From NCBI GenBank assembly GCA_018711225.1, contig DVIP01000028.1, positions 1-51,941 on the forward strand: a DNA stretch of 51,941 nucleotides. Reading direction: 5' to 3'. Origin of the DNA: Candidatus Cryptobacteroides intestinipullorum. GTDB taxonomy: Bacteria; Bacteroidota; Bacteroidia; Bacteroidales; UBA932. Position numbers and translations under genes: made by a program. Of the stretch, positions 18,811 to 26,384 are shown piece after piece. Each line of letters starts with the position of its first letter. Positions within the stretch are counted from its first letter, which is position 1. Below the pieces are notes generated by a model that did no database searches, had not been told where the DNA came from, and saw nothing but the letters and a program-made list of their open reading frames with translations.

Positions 18811-19505
18811 GGAGAATCCTTCATCCAGTCTTTCAGGACATACAGGTCGGCACCTTCGGGAGTCCGGATTTTCGCGTCGGTATGATAATGCCCGAAAATG
18901 AAATAATCTACCGGACGCGTCTTCTCATACTCCGAAGCGAACTTGTACAGCGGCTCGTCTTTCCCCCTGAAAAAATACTCGTCCCCCCTCGAAACCCTGT
19001 TGTTGCGGGACCAGTTCTTCCCGAATCGGAAAGCAATCCACGGATGCAGCATACTGAACAGACACTGCAGGAATCTGTTATGATAAATCCATCTCAGAAA
19101 ACGGTAAGTCCCCGACACCGGACCCAGACCGTCGCCGTGACCGAGACAGAACCACGAATCCGCGATACGCACATATTCTGGCTGCTCCAGCTTCACCATA
19201 CCCATTTCCTCGAAATAGCTGTATGCCCAGACATCATGGTTTCCGGGGAAGAAATACACCCGGACCCCGGCATCCATAAGGTCCATCAGGGCAGCAAAGA
19301 CCCGGACATAGCCTTTCGGGACCACGTCCCTGTATTCATACCAGAAATCCCAGATGTCACCCAGCATATACAATGCTTCTGTCCTGTCTGCAGGCAGAGA
19401 ACGGAGAAAGGCTACGAAACGCGCCTCCCTCCCCTCCGGGTCCATATAATCGAGACCCAGATGGACATCCGAAACGAAATATGTCAACGTACGCTTTCCC
19501 GCCAT
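18750..19505 (-). CDS. lpxH: UDP-2,3-diacylglucosamine diphosphatase LpxH-type
   Basis: A 251-residue metallophosphoesterase expected to cleave UDP-2,3-diacylglucosamine to lipid X in lipid A synthesis, on the inner face of the inner membrane. The metal-binding motifs run in order: SDVHLG, LGDIWDFW, GNHD, GHGD and FGHYHT. It is 18 bp after uppP and runs in a cell-envelope cluster with ftsX, DUF3098 and uppP. The function is by family; other calcineurin-like phosphatases of this subgroup exist. It converges on and overlaps the DUF4294 gene by 61 bp. Confidence 0.85.
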   Translation of the reverse strand: MAGKRTLTYFVSDVHLGLDYMDPEGREARFVAFLRSLPADRTEALYMLGDIWDFWYEYRDVVPKGYVRVFAALMDLMDAGVRVYFFPGNHDVWAYSYFEEMGMVKLEQPEYVRIADSWFCLGHGDGLGPVSGTYRFLRWIYHNRFLQCLFSMLHPWIAFRFGKNWSRNNRVSRGDEYFFRGKDEPLYKFASEYEKTRPVDYFIFGHYHTDAKIRTPEGADLYVLKDWMKDSPYLYFDGISISGGSFQNSEK

Positions 19506-19523
19506 CGCCGCGCGCTTGCCGTA

Positions 19524-20330
19524 TTATCCGAAAATGAAAATAAGCAGGGAAACGATTGCACAATAGAGTGCGAACCATGTCAATTTGGCCTTCTTCACTA
19601 TGGCAATCATCACCTTGCAGGCAAACAGCCCGGAAAGGAAGGCAGAGACAAATCCCAGGAGCACAGGCAGTACACCCAGTGTGGAACCTGTAAATTCGCC
19701 GCCTACAAGCTGGAGGAACGCTTCCCCGAGAATCGGCACAAGTACCATAAGGAAAGAGAACTGAGCCATGACGTCACGCCTTACACCGCAGATAAGCCCC
19801 ACGGAAATGGTGGTGCCTGAACGCGAAAGTCCGGGAATGACGGCAAAAGCCTGTCCGATTCCCACGGCCAGAGCCTGCCAGTAGGAAATGCCGTTTCGGT
19901 AATTGTTCGCCGGCAGCTGCTCCCTGCGCGGATTAGATGCCCTGTCTGACAGGAAAAGCAGCAATGCTGTCATCAGAAGGGCGACACCCACCACGAAAAG
20001 TGAGGCGAAAAGTCCCTCCACAAAAGATTTGAAGAACACCCCTATAATAAAGACAGGTATCATGGACACGCAGATTTTCAGGATATAGTCGGTCTCGTCA
20101 TTGTACCTGAACCTGAAAAGCCCCTTGAGAAGACTCCAGATCTGGTGTCTGAACACCACTATGGTACTCAATACAGTAGCCGCATGAACAGCGACCTCGA
20201 AAACCAGGTCGCCTGATTCCTCCACTCCGAGAATCTCCCGGCCTATCACAAGATGTCCGCTGCTGCTGACCGGAAGGAATTCCGTCAGTCCCTGCACAAG
20301 TCCGAGAATAATAGCTTCAAACCACTCCAT
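19524..20330 (-). CDS. uppP: Undecaprenyl-diphosphate phosphatase
   Basis: A 268-residue polytopic membrane enzyme that recycles the undecaprenyl carrier used in peptidoglycan and surface-polysaccharide synthesis. The two conserved motifs are visible: FLPVSSSGHLVIG near residues 18-30 and VIPGLSRSGTTIS near 165-177, which together form the active site. It sits 9 bp after DUF3098 and 18 bp before lpxH. Overexpression of this family gives bacitracin resistance in other bacteria. Confidence 0.95.
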   Translation of the reverse strand: MEWFEAIILGLVQGLTEFLPVSSSGHLVIGREILGVEESGDLVFEVAVHAATVLSTIVVFRHQIWSLLKGLFRFRYNDETDYILKICVSMIPVFIIGVFFKSFVEGLFASLFVVGVALLMTALLLFLSDRASNPRREQLPANNYRNGISYWQALAVGIGQAFAVIPGLSRSGTTISVGLICGVRRDVMAQFSFLMVLVPILGEAFLQLVGGEFTGSTLGVLPVLLGFVSAFLSGLFACKVMIAIVKKAKLTWFALYCAIVSLLIFIFG

Positions 20331-20339
20331 GACAATAAA

Positions 20340-20582
20340 CTATTCTGATTTCACATTTCCACTTTCGTCGTTCCTGTTCATTATGCCTGCGATAATCACG
20401 ACCACTCCGCACAGTATGACAACAGGGGCCGCAACCAGGCGTCTGAAATCGAACATCGCATAATTGAACACTTCCGGATCCTTCACTCCGCCACCTGCAA
20501 GCAAGATATATCCCGCCACCATGACAATCAGTCCGGCAAGCACAAATCTGAGCCCCTTACGGGTTATAGGCATATTTTCCAT
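20340..20582 (-). CDS. DUF3098 small membrane protein
   Basis: An 80-residue protein with two predicted membrane helices (LRFVLAGLIVMVAGYILLAGG and VVILCGVVVIIAGI) joined by a conserved FNYAMFDFRRLVAAP loop, matching DUF3098 as found next to ftsX in Bacteroidota. The role is unknown. The track start at 20615 overlaps ftsX; ATG 20582 leaves a 16-bp gap, and ATG 20573 is also possible. Confidence 0.85.
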   Translation of the reverse strand: MENMPITRKGLRFVLAGLIVMVAGYILLAGGGVKDPEVFNYAMFDFRRLVAAPVVILCGVVVIIAGIMNRNDESGNVKSE

Positions 20583-20598
20583 AATATTAACCGACTTC

Positions 20599-21477
20599 CT
20601 AATAATACAAATCATCCTTATCCAGGGATATGAGCTTGTTTACGACAAGGCAAGTGCTCACCAGGCATATGACAATGCCCGAAACCATCACAATCCCTAT
20701 GACCGCAAGCAGCAGGTCCAGGCTGAAAATCTCGAACAGGCCCGCAATCTCGTTCCTGATGAAAAACAGAAGCCCGATCAGTCCGAGAACCGCTATCATG
20801 GTCGAGAAAATACCCTGGAAAACCGCCTGCACCATAAAAGGCGACCTGATAAAGCTGCGGGTAGCCCCGACAAGCTTCATTGTATGTATCGTAAACCGCC
20901 TGGCATATACATTCAGACGTATCGTATTGTTTATCAGAACGAAAGATACAAACAGGAGAAGTACGATGAAAATGCCGAGCACAAATGAAATCTTGCTCAG
21001 ATTCGCATTGAGCGCTTCCACGAGGGATCTCTGGTACACGACCTCATCCACCAGCGGAGATGCCGAAATCTCGGTCTTCACCATGTCCAGACTGTCCGCC
21101 GAAACATAGTCCGCCTTGAGGGTGACGTCGATGGATATGGGGATCGGACTGGATTCGAAGACATCCAGGAAGTCTTCCCCGAGCATCTCCGCCATCTCCT
21201 TCTCACCCTGCTCCACAGAAATGAATTCCGTGGACTTTATATACCTCTCCCCGCCCAGTTCCAGAAGAAAAGCCCTGGCCGTCTTCTCCGTGACGTCCTG
21301 TTTCAGCATCACCGAGACCTGCATGTTCTCCTTGAAGTAATCGGACACCGACCTGGCATTCACCAGAAGAAGCGCGGCAATGCCGACCAGCAGCAGCACC
21401 AGACTGATACTAATCACCGTAGACAGGTACGAACTTCTGAGACGCCTGTTGATTATGCCCTTCTCTTCTTTTCCCAT
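20599..21477 (-). CDS. ftsX: Cell-division permease-like protein FtsX
   Basis: A 292-residue four-helix inner-membrane protein that works with the ATPase FtsE to activate septal peptidoglycan hydrolases. A first helix lies at about 18-40, a periplasmic domain follows (MQVSVMLKQDVTEKTARAF onward), then the FtsX permease domain with three more helices. The segment FTIHTMKLVGATRSFIRSPF is a conserved FtsX motif. ftsE is not adjacent, which is common in Bacteroidota. First gene of the ftsX-DUF3098-uppP-lpxH run. Confidence 0.93.
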   Translation of the reverse strand: MGKEEKGIINRRLRSSYLSTVISISLVLLLVGIAALLLVNARSVSDYFKENMQVSVMLKQDVTEKTARAFLLELGGERYIKSTEFISVEQGEKEMAEMLGEDFLDVFESSPIPISIDVTLKADYVSADSLDMVKTEISASPLVDEVVYQRSLVEALNANLSKISFVLGIFIVLLLFVSFVLINNTIRLNVYARRFTIHTMKLVGATRSFIRSPFMVQAVFQGIFSTMIAVLGLIGLLFFIRNEIAGLFEIFSLDLLLAVIGIVMVSGIVICLVSTCLVVNKLISLDKDDLYY

Positions 21478-21503
21478 AATGACACTGCGACCATTTAAAA
21501 GGT

Positions 21504-21511
21504 CAAAGATA
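21504..21511 (-). promoter_or_regulatory. -7 promoter box for the ftsX operon
   Basis: Minus-strand TATCTTTG, with a predicted start near 21497, 20 nt before the ftsX ATG. No clear -33 TTTG was found. It is divergent from the box at 21534. Confidence 0.55.
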
Positions 21512-21533
21512 ATGAAATATCAAAAATAATTAT

Positions 21534-21541
21534 TATATTTG
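21534..21541 (+). promoter_or_regulatory. -7 promoter box for the GT5-like gene
   Basis: Plus-strand TATATTTG, predicted start near 21548, about 22 nt before ATG 21570. No convincing -33 element. Divergent from the ftsX promoter 30 bp away. Confidence 0.55.
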
Positions 21542-21569
21542 TTGAGTTTTTGTCTATAATGCCTTGAAT

Positions 21570-22388
21570 ATGGGAGATACTGCTAAAAGAATTCTATTTG
21601 TCAACTCGGAGATATTTCCGTATCTGCCGGAGGATGACATTTCGAAGATAGGGCGATTTCTTCCACAGGGGATCCAGGAAAGGAAAAAAGAGATACGTTC
21701 ATTCATGCCCCGGTACGGCTGCATCAACGAAAGGAAGAACCAGCTCCATGAAGTGATCCGCCTGTCAGGAATGAATATCATCATAAACGATGTCGACAGG
21801 CCGCTTGTCATAAAGGTGGCTTCCATTTCCGCAGCCCGCATGCAGGTTTATTTCATAGACAACGAAGACTACTTCCACCGCAAGCAGGTATATCGCGACG
21901 AAAACGGCAGATTCTTCGATGACAACGGGGAAAGGGCCATCTTTTTCGCACGCGGCGTGCTGGAAACCGTGAAAAAGCTCAGATGGGCTCCTGACATCGT
22001 ACATTGCCAGGGATGGATTTCGCACGTGCTGCCTCTGTATCTCAAGAAAGTATATTCCGAAGACCCCATATTTTCCGAAAGCAAGGTTATACTGTCCCTG
22101 TATGACGACATAGGCGAGGAAACCTTCTCGGAAGACTTCAAGGAAAAGCTGCTGTACGGAGATGTCACGGCAGACGATGTGGCGGCCATGGAAAAACCGG
22201 ACGGCATAAATCTTGCGAAGCTGGCGGTCAGCTATGCTGACGGCATCATTCTGGGCTCCCCGGACCTCGACAGCCATCTGGTGGAATATTGCGGCAAGTC
22301 CGGGCTGCCTGTGCTTCCATACGACGGGGAAGCGCTCGAAAGCGGAGCCTACATCGATAATTACAACGACTTTTACGACAAGTTTTAA
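21570..22388 (+). CDS. GT5 starch-synthase N-domain-like protein, probably not a full glycogen synthase
   Basis: A 272-residue protein aligned by eye with the N-terminal Rossmann domain of glycogen/starch synthases: ILFVNSEIFPYL at the start, RSFMPRYGCIN, QVYFIDNEDYF, and WAPDIVHCQGWISHVLPLYL. Full GT5 enzymes are about 480 residues with a second nucleotide-sugar-binding domain, absent here. The KxGGL sugar-nucleotide motif expected after SEIFP is replaced by EDDISKIGRFLP, and the HDWH-like motif by HCQGW. So catalysis is doubtful; this is a known short Bacteroidota form of unclear role. The track start is a TTG at 21564; ATG 21570 was preferred. It is 2 bp before a DUF4270 gene, so the two likely act together. 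Confidence 0.82.
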   Translation: MGDTAKRILFVNSEIFPYLPEDDISKIGRFLPQGIQERKKEIRSFMPRYGCINERKNQLHEVIRLSGMNIIINDVDRPLVIKVASISAARMQVYFIDNEDYFHRKQVYRDENGRFFDDNGERAIFFARGVLETVKKLRWAPDIVHCQGWISHVLPLYLKKVYSEDPIFSESKVILSLYDDIGEETFSEDFKEKLLYGDVTADDVAAMEKPDGINLAKLAVSYADGIILGSPDLDSHLVEYCGKSGLPVLPYDGEALESGAYIDNYNDFYDKF

Positions 22389-22390
22389 AG

Positions 22391-24091
22391 ATGCAGTTGA
22401 AATTCATTTACCTTGCAGCCGGAATTCTGGCAGGGATATGCTGCCTGCATTCCTGCGTTGAAATCAACGAAGAGCTTGGCAAAGAATATATACCATACAG
22501 GCACCAGTATGATGTCTATATGGACACGCTCTATCTGCAGGACATCCGTCTGGGAAAGACAGACAGTCTGTCCGGCTACAGTTCCTCCAGGATAACCATA
22601 GGTGCAGTCAGGGACAATGTCTTCGGACTCACGAAGAGAAGCAGCGCATTCACCATCATACCGATGAGCCGGGAAATGGATTTCGGGGACAATCCGCGCT
22701 GCACGCAATTCCATTTCAGTATCGTTCGCGACACCCTCTCATGGCCGGACGAAAGCCAGGAGCACATCATCCAGAACATAAACGTCTTCAAGCTTACGGA
22801 GAAGCTCGGCGATGACGCCAATTATCTGGTCAGCGCCGGGAAACTGAAGACTGGAGAACGCGTCGCTCCCGTATTCAGCTATTTCGGGCAGGACACATTG
22901 TCCTTCGATTTCAATACTTCCTTCGGGGACGAATACATAGCCGCGATACGGGAGATGAAACTGGACACGACAAGTGTCAACACATACACGGAGGATCTTC
23001 CCGGCATATACATTACGGTGGACGACCCTATTTCCGAAGGGGGAAGGATAAACATCTTCGAGCTTCCTCTCCAGGTTTCGGACGAGACCTATTATATAAC
23101 GGGGAACTATGCCGAACTCAAGTTCCGCTCCGACTACGGGAACAGACATGACGTCGACAGTTCTTTCCTGTTCTTCTTCGGGGCTGCGGACATGCAGGTG
23201 TACGAAGATACCGAGAACGAATACGTGACACCGAGCCAGACATCGCAGTCTGCCCTGAATCTGGCTGAAGCAGGCGAACTGACGGCAGGTATGGACAAGG
23301 CCGCGGACAAAATCTACATAGAAGGAGGCAGCGGGGTCAAGCCCGTGATTTCGTCGCAGGAGATAAAGGAAAAACTGGAAGCCATTTTTGAAGAAAAAGG
23401 CATAAATCCGGAAAACGTGATTATTCACAAGGCATCAGTAATACTCCCGTACGAATTCGACCAGAGCGAATACGACAAGATGTATCTTTATCCGGACAGG
23501 CTCAGTCCTTCATGCAGGCTTTCCCTCACCAATGATGAAACAGGTGAAGATTATGTCACATTCGCAGGGCTCACCGACTATGGCGTGGAGAGCGAAAACC
23601 AGGGAGACATAAACAAGTCGCTGGAATGCTATGCACCCGATGTCAGCCACCATGTCCAGGAAATACTCAGAAGGGCGGATGAATCCAACTACCGGGATTT
23701 CGACATCTGGATGCTGACCATGGCCAATGAAACGGTGGAAAGCCAGTCACAGGACAACAGCGCCCTCAGCCAGTATTACCAGAACCTGGCATACTACGAC
23801 TACTATAACAGTCTGTATAATCCTTACGGCTACGGCGGGTATTACGGAGGATATTATGGAGGTTACTACGACAGCTACTACGGCATGAGCAATTACTACA
23901 ACTATATGCTTGCCGCACAGTACGCCAGCTCGTCATCTTCTCAGACTACGGTATCAATGCAGCTGGACAAGGACAGGTACTACCGCGGAGTACTCTGCGG
24001 GCCTGAAGCGGCGCCGTCTGCAGACGGGACCGACAAATATCCGAGGCTGACCGTGACCTATTCGGTATCAAAGACGGCCGGGGAGGAATAA
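22391..24091 (+). CDS. DUF4270 family lipoprotein with Tyr/Gly-rich tail
   Basis: A 566-residue predicted lipoprotein. The signal ends in CCLHSC with Cys22 as the likely lipidated residue. The DUF4270 body has YRHQYDVYMDTLYLQDIRLGKTDSL near the N-terminus and repeated beta-rich segments with SYGPASV-like turns. Near residues 475-505 is a striking run of Tyr and Gly (YGYGGYYGGYYGGYYDSYYG), probably flexible or sticky. Function is unknown. It is co-transcribed with the GT5-like gene, a pairing seen in other Bacteroidota, suggesting an outer-membrane role linked to surface glycan or glycogen-like metabolism. Confidence 0.87.
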   Translation: MQLKFIYLAAGILAGICCLHSCVEINEELGKEYIPYRHQYDVYMDTLYLQDIRLGKTDSLSGYSSSRITIGAVRDNVFGLTKRSSAFTIIPMSREMDFGDNPRCTQFHFSIVRDTLSWPDESQEHIIQNINVFKLTEKLGDDANYLVSAGKLKTGERVAPVFSYFGQDTLSFDFNTSFGDEYIAAIREMKLDTTSVNTYTEDLPGIYITVDDPISEGGRINIFELPLQVSDETYYITGNYAELKFRSDYGNRHDVDSSFLFFFGAADMQVYEDTENEYVTPSQTSQSALNLAEAGELTAGMDKAADKIYIEGGSGVKPVISSQEIKEKLEAIFEEKGINPENVIIHKASVILPYEFDQSEYDKMYLYPDRLSPSCRLSLTNDETGEDYVTFAGLTDYGVESENQGDINKSLECYAPDVSHHVQEILRRADESNYRDFDIWMLTMANETVESQSQDNSALSQYYQNLAYYDYYNSLYNPYGYGGYYGGYYGGYYDSYYGMSNYYNYMLAAQYASSSSSQTTVSMQLDKDRYYRGVLCGPEAAPSADGTDKYPRLTVTYSVSKTAGEE

Positions 24092-24105
24092 TACTATTTC
24101 CGATT

Positions 24106-24128
24106 CCGGCAGATTGCAAATCTGCCGG
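24106..24128. repeat. REP-like palindrome, copy A
   Basis: A 10-bp stem CCGGCAGATT/AATCTGCCGG around the loop GCA, followed by AACGA. The same 28 bp, including AACGA, occur at 43016. Two smaller palindromes with the core GCCGGAACGGC follow within 60 bp (near 24138-24152 and 24164-24178). Confidence 0.8.
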
Positions 24129-24188
24129 AACGAAGGGATTGCCGGAACGGCAACACAAACATAAATGCCGGAACGGCATGGGAGCTGA

Positions 24189-24225
24189 ATAAAAAAGTAC
24201 GGCCGGATTTGAAATCCGGCCGTAC
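24189..24225 (-). terminator. Intrinsic terminator of acpP
   Basis: A 14-bp perfect stem, GTACGGCCGGATTT with AAATCCGGCCGTAC around a single base, is followed on the minus strand by TTTTTTATT. It lies 25 bp beyond the acpP stop. Its GCCGGATTT...AAATCCGGC core resembles the dispersed palindromes of this window. Confidence 0.88.
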
Positions 24226-24250
24226 TTGCAACTGTCTATCTGCAGACTTG

Positions 24251-24493
24251 TTAAGCGTTAAGTTTGCTTTCGATATAATCAATAGCGTCCTTTACAGTAG
24301 ATATCTTCTCTCCTGCATCCTCGTCAGGGATTGTGATATTGAAAGCTTTTTCAAATTCCATGATCAGCTCAACCGTATCAAGAGAATCTGCACCAAGATC
24401 ATTGGTAAAGCTTGCAGTCTCTGTAACTTCTGATTCGTCAACGCCCAATTTGTCAACGATAATTGCTTTTACTTTAGATGCAACTTCTGACAT
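24251..24493 (-). CDS. acpP: Acyl carrier protein
   Basis: An 80-residue acidic carrier for fatty-acid synthesis. Ser37 in [11 protein letters not shown] takes the phosphopantetheine arm. The N-terminus [18 protein letters not shown] and the C-terminal [14 protein letters not shown] helix fit the family. In many Bacteroidota it is followed by fabF; here a strong terminator follows 25 bp after the stop, so it is a single-gene unit. Confidence 0.97.
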   Translation of the reverse strand: MSEVASKVKAIIVDKLGVDESEVTETASFTNDLGADSLDTVELIMEFEKAFNITIPDEDAGEKISTVKDAIDYIESKLNA

Positions 24494-24557
24494 AATGTTA
24501 AGAATTTAATTAATTAAAAAGTTTATGTTTAAATACACTAAAATTCAAATCTGCGCG

Positions 24558-24565
24558 CAAAGATA
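24558..24565 (-). promoter_or_regulatory. -7 promoter box for acpP
   Basis: Minus-strand TATCTTTG within CCTATCTTTGCGCG. The predicted start near 24551 leaves a leader of about 58 nt. No clear -33 TTTG. Confidence 0.6.
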
Positions 24566-24593
24566 GGAAAAATTTCACGAAAAAACGAATAAA

Positions 24594-26384
24594 TCAGGAA
24601 TTTAACGCATCATGTATCCTCTGCGCGAGTTCCATGCCCACAAGTCCGGCAAGGTCATCGACCGATGCGGAAGCGATGCGCGGGACACTTCCGTAATGGA
24701 GTATAAGTCTCTGTTCTGTCTTCTCTCCCACCCCTTTTATCTCTCGCAGGGCCGACTGTATCTGGGCCTTGCTTCTGAGATTCCTGTGATGTGTGATACC
24801 GAATCTGTGCGCCTCGTCCCTGATATGCTGCATCACTTTGAGGGCCTGCGAATTTCTGTCCAGGAACAGGGGATGAGGGTCCCCTATCCGTATGATTTCC
24901 TCAAACCTCTTGGCCAGGCCCACCACAGTAAGGCTTTCCGCAATGCCGAGCTCGCTAAGGGCTTCGTATGCACTGCCCAGCTGGCCCTTGCCCCCGTCTA
25001 TCACTATCAGCTGCGGAAGATCGTCCGGGTCCTCCCGGAGCATCCTGGAATACCTTCTGTTTACGATTTCCTTCATGGAGGCGAAGTCGTCCGGACCGAC
25101 GACAGTCTTGATATTGAAGTGACGGTAATCTTTCTTGGACGGCACTCCGTCACGGAAGACCACGCATGAAGCCACGGGATTTGTCCCCTGGATATTGGAG
25201 TTGTCGAAACACTCTATATGGACAGGAAGTTCCTTCATCCCCAAAGCCGTCTTCAGTTCCTCCAGGACCTTGCGCCGGAATTCGTCCGGGTCAGTGTGCT
25301 CCTGCTGTTTCAGGGCATTGAATCTCATTTCCTTCGCATTTTTCAAGCTGAGGTCCATCAGTGCCAGTTTGTCTCCCTTGACAGGAATCCTGAACTCCAC
25401 CCCGTCTATTTCCACATCGGGTCTGAAAGGCACCAGAACTTCTTCCGAAAGATTGCCGAATTTGGACTGTATCTCGCCTATGAACATCCCCAGCACTGAA
25501 GACTGGTCTTCTTCTATGTTCATCTTGAAGCCCAGATTAAGGGACTGGATGACCGCCCCGTCCCTGAGACGCATGAAATTTCCGAAAGCTTCGTTGGCAT
25601 CGAAAACCAGGGAGAACACATCCAGACTGCCTATGACCGGACTTACAATCAATGATTTCGCATAATGTTTTTCCAGCGAGGCCATCTTCTTCCTGTATTC
25701 TTCGGCAGCTTCGAAATCCAGCCGTCCGGCAGCTTCGTTCATCTGCTCCTTCAGATGCCGGATCATGTCGCGGCCCCCTCCTTTCAGAAGCCGGACCACC
25801 TCTTCTATATTGTCATTGTATTCCTTAACTGAAATGCCTCCCACGCAGCAGCCGCGGCACCTTCCTATATGGAAATTCAGGCACGGACGGAATTTCTTCC
25901 TCAACACGGCTTCACCGGTAATCTTCAGATTGCAGCTGCGCAGCGGATAAAGCTCGGAGAAAAGTTCCAGAAGATTCCTGGCATGCATCACCGAACTGTA
26001 CGGCCCGAAATATCTTGACCCGTCCCTGACCATGCGCCTGGTAAGGAAGACTTTGGGAAATTCGTCCGCACTGACACATATCCAGGGATAAGTCTTGGAG
26101 TCCTTGAGCAGGATATTGTATCTGGGCTTGTATTGCTTTATCAGATTGTTTTCCAGAAGGAGGGCATCGGCTTCCGAATCCACGACGGAATACTGGGCAT
26201 CGGCTATCTTGGACACCATTATGGCCGTCTTGCGGGTAAGCCTGTCCGGAGACACGAAATACTGCGCCACACGCTTGTGCAGGTCCTTGGCCTTGCCCAC
26301 ATATATGACATTGCCCCCGGCATCATAGTATCTGTAGACGCCGGGGCTATGAGGAAACAGCGATATTTTCTCCTTTACAGTCAA
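24594..26384 (-). CDS. uvrC: Excinuclease ABC subunit C
   Basis: A 596-residue nuclease that makes the dual incision in UvrAB-marked damaged DNA. The N-terminal GIY-YIG domain shows SPGVYRYYDAGGNVIYVGKAKDL. A UVR domain lies near 205-240 (LEQMNEAAGRLDFEAAEEYRKKM-like helices). The RNase H-like C-terminal nuclease shows IECFDNSNIQG and VIDGGKGQL, and helix-hairpin-helix repeats close the protein. Its ATG overlaps the stop of the S46 peptidase by 4 bp, so it is translated from the peptidase message, an unusual neighbour for a repair gene. Confidence 0.96.
   Translation of the reverse strand: MTVKEKISLFPHSPGVYRYYDAGGNVIYVGKAKDLHKRVAQYFVSPDRLTRKTAIMVSKIADAQYSVVDSEADALLLENNLIKQYKPRYNILLKDSKTYPWICVSADEFPKVFLTRRMVRDGSRYFGPYSSVMHARNLLELFSELYPLRSCNLKITGEAVLRKKFRPCLNFHIGRCRGCCVGGISVKEYNDNIEEVVRLLKGGGRDMIRHLKEQMNEAAGRLDFEAAEEYRKKMASLEKHYAKSLIVSPVIGSLDVFSLVFDANEAFGNFMRLRDGAVIQSLNLGFKMNIEEDQSSVLGMFIGEIQSKFGNLSEEVLVPFRPDVEIDGVEFRIPVKGDKLALMDLSLKNAKEMRFNALKQQEHTDPDEFRRKVLEELKTALGMKELPVHIECFDNSNIQGTNPVASCVVFRDGVPSKKDYRHFNIKTVVGPDDFASMKEIVNRRYSRMLREDPDDLPQLIVIDGGKGQLGSAYEALSELGIAESLTVVGLAKRFEEIIRIGDPHPLFLDRNSQALKVMQHIRDEAHRFGITHHRNLRSKAQIQSALREIKGVGEKTEQRLILHYGSVPRIASASVDDLAGLVGMELAQRIHDALNS

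Noticed and set aside
18723-19820. A 365-codon plus-strand ORF
   Set aside because: Antisense to lpxH and part of uppP, both with intact motifs; composition is that of a shadow frame.
24092-24250. A small gene between the DUF4270 gene and acpP
   Set aside because: The stretch is filled with palindromes and the acpP terminator and has no plausible coding frame.
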